A DNA stretch of 8,429 nucleotides from an uncultured Bacteroidota bacterium (GTDB lineage: Bacteria; Bacteroidota; Bacteroidia; Chitinophagales; Chitinophagaceae), in NCBI GenBank assembly GCA_946479535.1, contig CAMLGP010000089.1, positions 1 to 8,429 of the forward strand, in the 5' to 3' direction. Positions within the stretch are counted from its first letter, which is position 1; every line of letters begins with the position of its first letter. Below the pieces are notes generated by a model, which was not told where the DNA came from, did no database searches, and was given only the letters and a program-made list of their open reading frames with translations. Made by a program: the position numbers and the translations under genes. This document shows, piece by piece, positions 1 to 6,340 of this stretch.

Positions 1-369
1 GAAGGTGAACCCTTTTTCCCGACCGATGATATCAGTGACCTGCCTACCAAATTTTTTGTAAGTGAACTCGTCCGGGAAAAGATCTATGAACTGGCTTCAG
101 ATGAAATTCCCTATCATTCTGCTGTGCTGGTAAGGGAATTCAAAGAAAAGGAAACGCTCATCAAGATCATTGCAGATATCATTGTACACAGAGAAACACA
201 GAAAGTGATCCTAATTGGAGAAAAAGGGAGCATGATCAAAAAAATAGGAACTGAAGCAAGAAAGGACATAGAACAATTCCTGCAACGGAAGGTTTTCCTG
301 GAACTGTTTGTAAAGGTTAAACCAAAATGGCGTGAAAATGATTTGCAGCTGAAGGAGTACGGATATTGA
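1..369 (+). CDS. era: GTPase Era, C-terminal part (KH domain); 5' end outside window
   Basis: This is the last 122 residues of Era, a GTPase that binds the 3' end of 16S rRNA and assists 30S subunit maturation. The reading frame is open from base 1, so the GTPase domain lies upstream of the window. Visible are the linker after the G domain (FFPTDDISDLPTKFFVSE, then LVREKIYEL) and a type II KH domain with its RNA-binding GxxG loop (GEKG, fragment residues 73-76) followed by IKKIGTEARKDIE. The end of the protein (LELFVKVKPKW...LKEYGY) closely matches the canonical Era C terminus, so the gene ends normally at the TGA at 367-369. A GTG at 124 could be mistaken for a start of a small ORF, but the homology runs through it without a break. 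The next gene, der, is on the same strand 115 bp downstream. Identification is by remembered family motifs. Confidence 0.96.
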   Translation, partial: EGEPFFPTDDISDLPTKFFVSELVREKIYELASDEIPYHSAVLVREFKEKETLIKIIADIIVHRETQKVILIGEKGSMIKKIGTEARKDIEQFLQRKVFLELFVKVKPKWRENDLQLKEYGY

Positions 370-484
370 ACGGTTGATTTTTAGAGTAATTAGCTATTGT
401 TTTTTGTTGTTAGTAGTTCCCAAATAGTAGCACTAATAATTAATGAATAGTAACTAAAAACTTAGCCTTAATAATTATTTGGAT
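370..484. repeat. AT-rich era-der spacer of degenerate TAGTTA/CTAATAA-like words
   Basis: The spacer is strikingly AT-rich compared with the flanking genes. Its left half is made of TTAG/GTTAG-type words (TTTTTAG at 378-384, TTGTTAGTAG around 404-413). Its right half contains complementary words (CACTAATAATTAATG around 431-444, AACTAAAAAC around 452-461). TTTTTAG (378-384) and CTAAAAA (454-460) form an exact 7-bp inverted pair around a 69-base interior whose arms are only partly complementary. No stem long enough for a terminator is visible, although a T-run at 399-405 is present. No convincing Bacteroidota promoter with both -33 TTTG and -7 TAnnTTTG boxes was found, so it is unclear whether der is read through from era or has its own promoter here. 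Confidence 0.35.
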
Positions 485-1801
485 ATGAGTTTTACAGTGG
501 CCATAGTAGGGAGACCCAATGTTGGGAAGAGCACATTCTTTAATCGTTTGCTGGAACAGCGCAAAGCGATAGTAGATGATGTGAGTGGTGTTACCCGCGA
601 TCGCCAATACGGAGTGGCCGATTGGAATGGCAAGACATTTAACGTAATCGATACCGGTGGTTTTGTGGCAGGCAGTGTAGATGTTTTTGAGAAAGAGATC
701 GCCAAGCAGGTATTGGTAGCCCTAGAAGAAGCCAATGCCATCATATTTATGGTAGACGCTCATACAGGCATGACCAGCCTGGATGATGCAATGGCTGATG
801 TTTTACGGAGAAGTACCAAACCCGTTTTTCTTACGGTGAATAAGGTTGATAATAATGAGCGACTGCTGGAGGCTTCTGAATTTTATAGCCTGGGATTCGA
901 AAGAGTATTCTTTATTGCGGCTGCCAGTGGAAGTGGTTCAGGAGAACTGCTGGATGATATTGCTGCATTGATCACTGAAGATTCTTCAGAAGAAACAAAA
1001 GAAATAGAGGGATTGCCCAAGTTTGCCATCATTGGTCAGCCAAATGTAGGCAAGTCTTCCTTATTGAATTCATTGATAGGGGAGGAAAGGACCATCGTTA
1101 GTGATATTGCAGGTACCACCAGGGATACCATCCATACGCATTATAAACTTTTCCAGAAAGAATTTGTGCTGATTGATACTGCAGGTATTCGTCGCAAGAC
1201 CAAAGTGCATGAAGACCTGGAGTTTTATTCTGTGATTCGTGCGATAAAGGCGTTGGATGAAGCGGATGTATGCCTTTTATTATTGGATGCTGAAAAAGGA
1301 ATTACAGCCCAGGACCTTAATATCTTCAGCCTGGCCGCCCGCAAAGGAAAGGGAGTTGTGGTACTGGTCAATAAATGGGATCTGATCACAGATAAAAAAA
1401 CCAATACTCCAAAGGAATACGAAAAGACTTTAAAAGAAAGATTGGCTCCATTCACAGATGTTCCCATTCTATTTATTTCTGCCAAAGAAAAGACACGCAT
1501 ATTCAAGGCTATTGAAACGGCCCTTCAGGTCTATGATAACCGGCAACGTAAAGTGCCTACATCGGCATTGAATGATACCATGCTGAAAGCTGTTGAGAAA
1601 TACCATGCGCCTGTTGTAAGAGGACATTCAATCAAGATCAAATATGTGACACAACTTCCCACTGCTGTTCCATCCTTTGCCTTTTTCACCAATTTCCCTG
1701 ATGATATTAAAATGCCTTACAAGAATTACCTGGAAAATCAGTTAAGAGAAAAATTTGATTTTACCGGTGTACCTGTGCGCATATTCTTCCGCAAGAAATA
1801 G
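485..1801 (+). CDS. der: Ribosome biogenesis GTPase Der (EngA)
   Basis: Der is an essential double-GTPase that binds the 50S subunit and promotes late large-subunit maturation. Both G domains are complete. G domain 1 has P-loop GRPNVGKS (residues 9-16), GVTRD (Thr37), DTGG (56-59) and NKVD (119-122). G domain 2 has GQPNVGKS (184-191), TTRD (211-214), DTAG (231-234), NKWD (296-299) and SAK (332-334). A C-terminal KH-like domain follows (about 353-438), ending in the basic tail FFRKK. The length of 438 aa is typical of Der without the longer linker found in Escherichia coli. In domain 1 the usual G5 Ser-Ala is replaced by Ala-Ala (IAAASGSGSGELLD), a small variation. I chose the ATG at 485; a TTG six bases upstream (479) is in frame but adds only two residues not expected in the family. 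There is no Shine-Dalgarno sequence. A hairpin terminator follows at 1832. Confidence 0.97.
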   Translation: MSFTVAIVGRPNVGKSTFFNRLLEQRKAIVDDVSGVTRDRQYGVADWNGKTFNVIDTGGFVAGSVDVFEKEIAKQVLVALEEANAIIFMVDAHTGMTSLDDAMADVLRRSTKPVFLTVNKVDNNERLLEASEFYSLGFERVFFIAAASGSGSGELLDDIAALITEDSSEETKEIEGLPKFAIIGQPNVGKSSLLNSLIGEERTIVSDIAGTTRDTIHTHYKLFQKEFVLIDTAGIRRKTKVHEDLEFYSVIRAIKALDEADVCLLLLDAEKGITAQDLNIFSLAARKGKGVVVLVNKWDLITDKKTNTPKEYEKTLKERLAPFTDVPILFISAKEKTRIFKAIETALQVYDNRQRKVPTSALNDTMLKAVEKYHAPVVRGHSIKIKYVTQLPTAVPSFAFFTNFPDDIKMPYKNYLENQLREKFDFTGVPVRIFFRKK

Positions 1802-1831
1802 TTTTTTCCCATAAAACATTGTTTTTTCCTC

Positions 1832-1860
1832 ATGCCTGGTTGATCCAGGCATTTTAATTT
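1832..1860 (+). terminator. Rho-independent terminator after der
   Basis: A perfect 8-bp stem (ATGCCTGG at 1832-1839, CCAGGCAT at 1845-1852) closes a 5-base loop (TTGAT). It is followed by TTTAATTT, an interrupted T-tract. It lies 31 bp after the der stop and 39 bp before the next start, so it separates the era-der block from the secreted-protein gene. The T-tract is not continuous, so efficiency is uncertain. The 9-mer GTTTTTTCC occurs twice just before it (1801-1809 and 1821-1829). Confidence 0.75.
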
Positions 1861-1899
1861 GCGCCTCCTGACCTTCCTTCATCTTTCAAATTAATTAGT

Positions 1900-3984
1900 A
1901 TGAAAAAGTTTTTGCTGATAGGGCTTGCCATGCCCTTTCTTGCGTCAAATGCCGCTGTTATATCATGGGATGGGGAAGGGGCTGATGGTTTGTGGAACAA
2001 TGCTGTTAACTGGTCAGGAAATGTTTTGCCTACCTCAGTTGATGATGTTATCCTGGACAATTCAATTTTGACAGGTAATTACAGTGTAAGCCTCCCAGGA
2101 GGGAATGGCACCGTTACTCTTCGTTCTTTAATTATCAATCCCAATGGATCATTTACAATTACACTAGTGTTACCTGCAGCTAACACGGCAGATCCCGGGT
2201 TATTGGTCTCCGGTCCTGGGGATGCACTAACATTAAATGCAGGTGCTGTATTAAAGAATGCATCGGGTGCTTCAACTGGTTCCGGAATAAATATCATCAA
2301 TACTTTCCGCATTAATGGCGGCGGACGATATATTCATTTTACAGTTAGGGCAAATGCATCGATTGTTAATCAATTATCTGCTGCAGCGGGAACAGAAACC
2401 GGCATATTTGAATATGATGTGCCTGTTGCCGGTTATACTATTTCACTCACGGGGCGAACCTATGGTTCAATAATCCTGTCTTCTTCTACCCGTGGCAGCA
2501 ATGTTAGTTATACCGGCAACGGAAGTACCCAGGTAAGAATAAGAGGTGATCTGAAAATTAATAGCCAGGTTACATTGAATAGTGGCATGAGCGCAGATTT
2601 TATAGTGCAGAAAAATATGATACTGGCTATGGGCGGCGTCTTCAATTGCCAGAACGGGATCAATAACAACCTTGTTAAAATTGGGGGCGATATATCATTG
2701 CAGGGAACTATTTCAAAAACAGGCGCTGGATTGCCAGTAATTGAATTAAATGGATCAACCAATCAGCATATCAATGGAACTGGTGCCATTACTGGCAATA
2801 TTACCCTGCGAATAAATAATGCAGCGGGAGTAACAATGGATTCGCCATTGAAACTTCCTTACAACCTTAATTTGATTAACGGCAAGATCATAACCAGCAA
2901 TACCAATCTGCTAACATTAATTGATAATTCAATTTGCTCAGGAGCATCTGTCAGCAGTTTCATTGAAGGCCCATTAAAGAAAGAAGGAGATGAGGATTTT
3001 ACTTTTCCAGTTGGGAAAGGACAGATATATGCGCCGGTGAAACTAATTGCTGGTTCAGGAGCCAGCATTACTGATCAATTTACGGTGGAGTATATCCGGA
3101 ATAACCCCCAGTCCAGTTTCGGTATCAATTATCCGCCCGCAGAAAATATAAATCATATCAGCTTTGTTGAGTATTGGGATATAAGCAGCAATACTGGAAG
3201 TTCAGTTTCAAAGTCATTGTCGTTGACCGTTACATGTGAAAGCTTTTGCAAAACTTCCGCCGACCTTTTTATTGCAGCTTATGATCCTGCAGATACTCAC
3301 TGGCTCAACAAAGGGCAGAACAGTATTTCATTTTCAAGTCCGGCAGATTGTCCGGTGAATCTGGCAGGCACTATCACAGCCGGACCGGTTAACTCTTTCA
3401 GTCATTTTACGCTGGGAAGCAGTCTGCCATTTGAGGATAATCCCCTGCCTGTTCACCTGATTTCATTTAATGCTGTAAATGATAATGGTAATGGATTACT
3501 TACCTGGGAAATGGGTGAAGGAACTGACCAATTGCAATTTGACATTGAAAGGGCTGGAGAAGACTTGCGCTTTCAAACCATTGGAAGCATCAATGGCAAT
3601 GGGTTTGGTCAGCAGTATACTTTTATAGACAAATCTGTTCAGAAGGGCTTATATTATTATCGATTACAATGGAAAAGAGCAGGGGAGTTAGGTAATTATA
3701 GCCGAATTGTTGCCCTACGTCATAATGACCCGCATTTTTTTTCAATGCATCCAACTCTTGTAAGCAGCATAGCAACGCTTTCCTTTGTCTCCGTTCAGGA
3801 ACAACCTGTAGAACTAATTATATTGGATATGCTTGGACAGGTAAGGGTCAGGCAATCCATTCTATTACCCCGCGGAAACTCAACCACAACTTTATTTTTA
3901 GAAACACTGCCAAAAGGGATCTTTCAGTTGGTCACCAGAACCAGGGACGGAAGGAAAAATGTGATAAGGTTCTTGAAAATTTGA
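1900..3984 (+). CDS. Secreted beta-rich protein with T9SS type A C-terminal sorting domain
   Basis: This 694-aa protein has no function I can name, but its architecture is clear. Residues 1-18 form a Sec signal peptide (MKKFLLIGLAMPFLASNA, cleavage likely before Ala19 or Val20). Residues 22-52 carry the WDGEGADGLWNNAVNWSG...VDDVILDN pattern found at the start of many secreted beta-helix or autotransporter-like proteins. Residues 50-350 are rich in Gly, Asn, Ser and Thr with short repeating beta-strand patterns, suggesting a beta-helix or stacked beta domains. A module around 354-374 (EGPLKKEG, FTFPVGKG) is common in Bacteroidota surface proteins. Residues 516-605 form an Ig/Fn3-like linker domain (LPVHLISFNA, YYYRLQW). 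Residues 614-694 form the sorting domain (LDMLGQVR, then LPKGIFQLV and a basic end VIRFLKI). Known T9SS biology predicts export across the outer membrane with cleavage or anchoring of this tail. The tail begins HPTLVSS rather than the usual YPNP. The gene stands alone between two terminators. An adhesin or polymer-binding role is possible but unproven. The start follows an AT-rich leader without a Shine-Dalgarno sequence. Confidence 0.88.
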   Translation: MKKFLLIGLAMPFLASNAAVISWDGEGADGLWNNAVNWSGNVLPTSVDDVILDNSILTGNYSVSLPGGNGTVTLRSLIINPNGSFTITLVLPAANTADPGLLVSGPGDALTLNAGAVLKNASGASTGSGINIINTFRINGGGRYIHFTVRANASIVNQLSAAAGTETGIFEYDVPVAGYTISLTGRTYGSIILSSSTRGSNVSYTGNGSTQVRIRGDLKINSQVTLNSGMSADFIVQKNMILAMGGVFNCQNGINNNLVKIGGDISLQGTISKTGAGLPVIELNGSTNQHINGTGAITGNITLRINNAAGVTMDSPLKLPYNLNLINGKIITSNTNLLTLIDNSICSGASVSSFIEGPLKKEGDEDFTFPVGKGQIYAPVKLIAGSGASITDQFTVEYIRNNPQSSFGINYPPAENINHISFVEYWDISSNTGSSVSKSLSLTVTCESFCKTSADLFIAAYDPADTHWLNKGQNSISFSSPADCPVNLAGTITAGPVNSFSHFTLGSSLPFEDNPLPVHLISFNAVNDNGNGLLTWEMGEGTDQLQFDIERAGEDLRFQTIGSINGNGFGQQYTFIDKSVQKGLYYYRLQWKRAGELGNYSRIVALRHNDPHFFSMHPTLVSSIATLSFVSVQEQPVELIILDMLGQVRVRQSILLPRGNSTTTLFLETLPKGIFQLVTRTRDGRKNVIRFLKI

Positions 3985-4023
3985 TCCCTTTAATTCTTAA
4001 AGCCAGACTAATTGCTGTATCAA

Positions 4024-4047
4024 CCCCTTCCCTTGAAGGGGCTTTTT
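4024..4047 (+). terminator. Rho-independent terminator after the T9SS-secreted protein gene
   Basis: A perfect 7-bp GC-rich stem (CCCCTTC at 4024-4030, GAAGGGG at 4035-4041) with a CCTT loop is followed by C and five Ts (4043-4047). It lies 39 bp after the stop of the secreted-protein gene. Read on the minus strand the same stem is not followed by a T-run, so it appears to stop only rightward transcription and would not end the convergent glmS operon. Confidence 0.85.
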
Positions 4048-4085
4048 GTTAGTTTACACTTTTCCGGCCTATCCCTTATCCAACC

Positions 4086-4140
4086 CAGCTCCACGGTTCC
4101 CCCATAGTTCCTCCATAGTAACTCCACCATTCCTCCATGT
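4086..4140. repeat. Five imperfect 11-bp tandem units with CTCCA core
   Basis: Five consecutive 11-base units can be laid out without gaps: CAGCTCCACGG (4086-4096), TTCCCCCATAG (4097-4107), TTCCTCCATAG (4108-4118), TAACTCCACCA (4119-4129) and TTCCTCCATGT (4130-4140). Each has CTCCA, or once CCCCA, at unit positions 4-8. The array lies in the non-coding junction between two convergent genes, past the rightward terminator and past the stop of the minus-strand gene. On the minus strand the core reads TGGAG. No function is evident. Possibilities are a slipped-strand micro-repeat, a site for a protein binding once per helical turn, or part of the 3' untranslated region of the minus-strand transcript. 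Confidence 0.55.
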
Positions 4141-4191
4141 CAGCGGCTTTTACGGCCTTCCCGAAAAATCTAAGGATTGATTCTAAGCACT

Positions 4192-6315
4192 TTAAATCTT
4201 TGCCTTTTTTGCAATAGCTTCAATTCGTTTCTTAAACGACTGCAATTCATCACGTTGCTGAAGTATAAATGAATTGTCTTTCAGTTTCCCGATAACCTTT
4301 TCCATTTCCTTATCAGATCCATAAACCATTTTCCTGAACTCACTTTCATAATCCTTGGCACGTGATTCAAAAATGGTTTCTACCATCCATTCGCGTGTGC
4401 TCAATGCCTGTTGTAATAACTGCTTAAATGCTTTTTTTGTGAATTTGGCAGGAGTTAAGCCGGTGATTTCAAATAGGGATGCCATGGCGTGCTGTAATTT
4501 CTGGCTTGCGTATAGAATTCCCTGTTCCTTATAAAAATCATGTACCTGACTCCAGTCACTGATCTTTCCGTTATGTATTCCCCTGATGAGTTCATCTACA
4601 GCAGGTTTGGGTATTAGCTGACCACCCATATTAATCCATTCTTTCCTGTCAAATTTGTCAATTCGCTTTGCCAGTTCTTCAAATGAACTGATCCCGTCTC
4701 GCTCAATAAAATCAATTAATTGAGAGATGCCGTAATATATAATCAGTTCTTTAAAGGTCTGGGTAGCCTCTTCCACTTTTACCAGCACAACTTTACGGGA
4801 ACTATTTTCCATTCCTTCCGCTACAACCTCACCTTTCTTCTTTTTACGTTGAGCAGAAGCCTTCTTCATTACTTCCAGGCCGGTAAACATTTCATTGACA
4901 CTGTCCGGTGCAAGGAAATCATATTCCAGGTTTTGGGTTTTATCAACCCTTTTGTCCCTGCTTTCATATTTCCCCGAATTTCTGGCCAGTGCATACAAAT
5001 TATACATGAACCAGTATCCCGGCATCACTACCAGCTGATCACGGCTCACATCATTACTTACAAGAGAAAATGGAATAGGAATATTCAATTCTGCTGGAAA
5101 ATCACCCTTCGCAATCAAAGTGAAAGAAGCGAATTTAGAGTTATGCTTGAGACTTACACATAATCCCGGCCAGAATCCACGCCCAGCAATCAGTTCTCCA
5201 TCTGCTCCTCTTGAATTATGATTGGAGCCGATGGTAGCACCAGCTGCCATATTACTCTGACCCATCACCATGGCAGCACAAAGGAAAGAGTTATTGTGGT
5301 GCTGTTCGTGGGCCGGAAAGATCAATGAGTTCAAAACCTCGCAACAGGAAATAGTTGAATTGTCTCCCAGATAGGAATTGATCAGCCTTGCTCCATATTT
5401 TAACTGGGAATGACTGGCTAGTACAAATCGCACAGCTTTTACGCCATAAAATATCCTGCATCCAAAACCTACAATACCGTTTACCAGTTCACATCCTTCT
5501 CCAATCTGTGTAGGTACTTCTGCAGAAGAATTAATGGTCAGGTTCTTTAATTTATTGGCTCCTTTAATATATGCATCCGTACCGATCCATGCATCCTTGA
5601 TGATCCGCGTGTTCTTGATCACTGAGCGGTCACCGATCTTTCCATAATATCCACGCTGTTTATCGAACCGTTTTTCAGTAAAGACCTTTAATTTCTCCAT
5701 CAGCACATCATCATCCCTGTGCCTTGTCCATAGCCATGCATCACCTGGCATAATGCCATTGAATGGGAGAATACTGCGGCCAGCATTTTCATTGCATAAT
5801 TCCAGCCATACTCTAACAGTTTCTTTTTCTCCCTGCTTGATGATCCCATTTCCAAACTTTGAGTGATCGGATACTTCAAGCTCATTGACATTTGTAATGA
5901 TCACCTCATTGCCAATGATATAGTGGCTGAGATAATTGACATTATTGATAACGCAATAATCGCCGATATCACAACTGATAATTGAACTATTATATAAGCC
6001 TACCGGCAAACGAACGTCATGGAATTCAAGGAACAGCGGTTCCAGCTTTCCTATCCTTACCCATCCATAGAACTTGCAGTTGCTTATCAGCGAAACATTA
6101 AATGGATCAGAGACTTCAACCTTGTCCCAGTTTTCAGAGAAGTTATTATTGGCAATTAAGGTTTGTATTTCAGCTGTTGTCAGTTTGCGATAGATGAGTC
6201 CGCTGCGGTTTTGAAGGTTTCGAAGGTAATATTCATCTTTTCCTTTAGGTATATATTCATCAGCAACGAACCGAAACCCCAAAGAAGAGATGGGCCGCTT
6301 TATGATATTGTTCAT
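4192..6315 (-). CDS. DUF4954-like left-handed beta-helix protein
   Basis: This 707-aa cytoplasmic-looking protein (no signal peptide or membrane segment) resembles the uncharacterised DUF4954 family of Bacteroidota. That assignment is from memory of its conserved core. Hexapeptide-like coils occur at about 77-145 (SSIISCDIGDYCVINNVN) and about 226-405 (IGDRSVIKNTRIIKDAWIG, IGEGCELVNGIVGFGCRI), typical of a left-handed beta-helix as in sugar-nucleotide enzymes and acyltransferases. A strongly polar stretch follows: HEQHHNNSF (336-344), then GSNHNSRGADGE (363-374), then GRGFWPG (378-384), which could be an active site. After about residue 485 there is a lysine-rich linker (QRKKKKGE) and a mainly helical C-terminal domain (about 510-707, ending IAKKAKI) that may be a separate DUF. 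The start ATG lies 25 bp after the glmS stop on the same strand, indicating co-transcription with glmS. AAGGA lies about 14 bases before the ATG, rather far for a ribosome site. Involvement in amino-sugar or nucleotide-sugar metabolism is inferred only from fold and neighbour. Confidence 0.85.
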   Translation of the reverse strand: MNNIIKRPISSLGFRFVADEYIPKGKDEYYLRNLQNRSGLIYRKLTTAEIQTLIANNNFSENWDKVEVSDPFNVSLISNCKFYGWVRIGKLEPLFLEFHDVRLPVGLYNSSIISCDIGDYCVINNVNYLSHYIIGNEVIITNVNELEVSDHSKFGNGIIKQGEKETVRVWLELCNENAGRSILPFNGIMPGDAWLWTRHRDDDVLMEKLKVFTEKRFDKQRGYYGKIGDRSVIKNTRIIKDAWIGTDAYIKGANKLKNLTINSSAEVPTQIGEGCELVNGIVGFGCRIFYGVKAVRFVLASHSQLKYGARLINSYLGDNSTISCCEVLNSLIFPAHEQHHNNSFLCAAMVMGQSNMAAGATIGSNHNSRGADGELIAGRGFWPGLCVSLKHNSKFASFTLIAKGDFPAELNIPIPFSLVSNDVSRDQLVVMPGYWFMYNLYALARNSGKYESRDKRVDKTQNLEYDFLAPDSVNEMFTGLEVMKKASAQRKKKKGEVVAEGMENSSRKVVLVKVEEATQTFKELIIYYGISQLIDFIERDGISSFEELAKRIDKFDRKEWINMGGQLIPKPAVDELIRGIHNGKISDWSQVHDFYKEQGILYASQKLQHAMASLFEITGLTPAKFTKKAFKQLLQQALSTREWMVETIFESRAKDYESEFRKMVYGSDKEMEKVIGKLKDNSFILQQRDELQSFKKRIEAIAKKAKI

Positions 6316-6340
6316 TTGTAAATATATATCCTTTTGATGG

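Noticed and set aside
124..369. Separate 81-aa gene starting at GTG 124
   Set aside because: The same frame is open from base 1 and the upstream residues match Era, so this is the internal part of era.
391..406. T-run after TAGCTA as an era terminator
   Set aside because: No stem of useful length precedes the T-run; only a 6-base self-complementary word without a loop is present.
479..484. TTG at 479 as the der start
   Set aside because: It adds only Met-Asp before the ATG at 485, from which the usual Der N terminus (MSFTVAIVGRPNVGKS) begins.
1801..1829. Direct repeat GTTTTTTCC (1801-1809 and 1821-1829)
   Set aside because: It is a low-complexity T-rich 9-mer pair without further structure and is likely to arise by chance.
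1854..1861. TTAATTTG as a -7 promoter box for the secreted-protein gene
   Set aside because: It has one mismatch in the key TA, overlaps the T-tract of the upstream terminator and has no -33 TTG at a suitable distance.
4720..5163. 147-aa plus-strand ORF opposite the DUF4954-like gene
   Set aside because: It is antisense to a well-supported coding region, has no recognisable domain and reads like a shadow frame.
6316..6340. TATATTTA as a promoter box for the DUF4954-like gene
   Set aside because: It lies directly against the start codon, leaving no room for a leader, and is explained by the AT-rich ribosome-binding region usual in this group.
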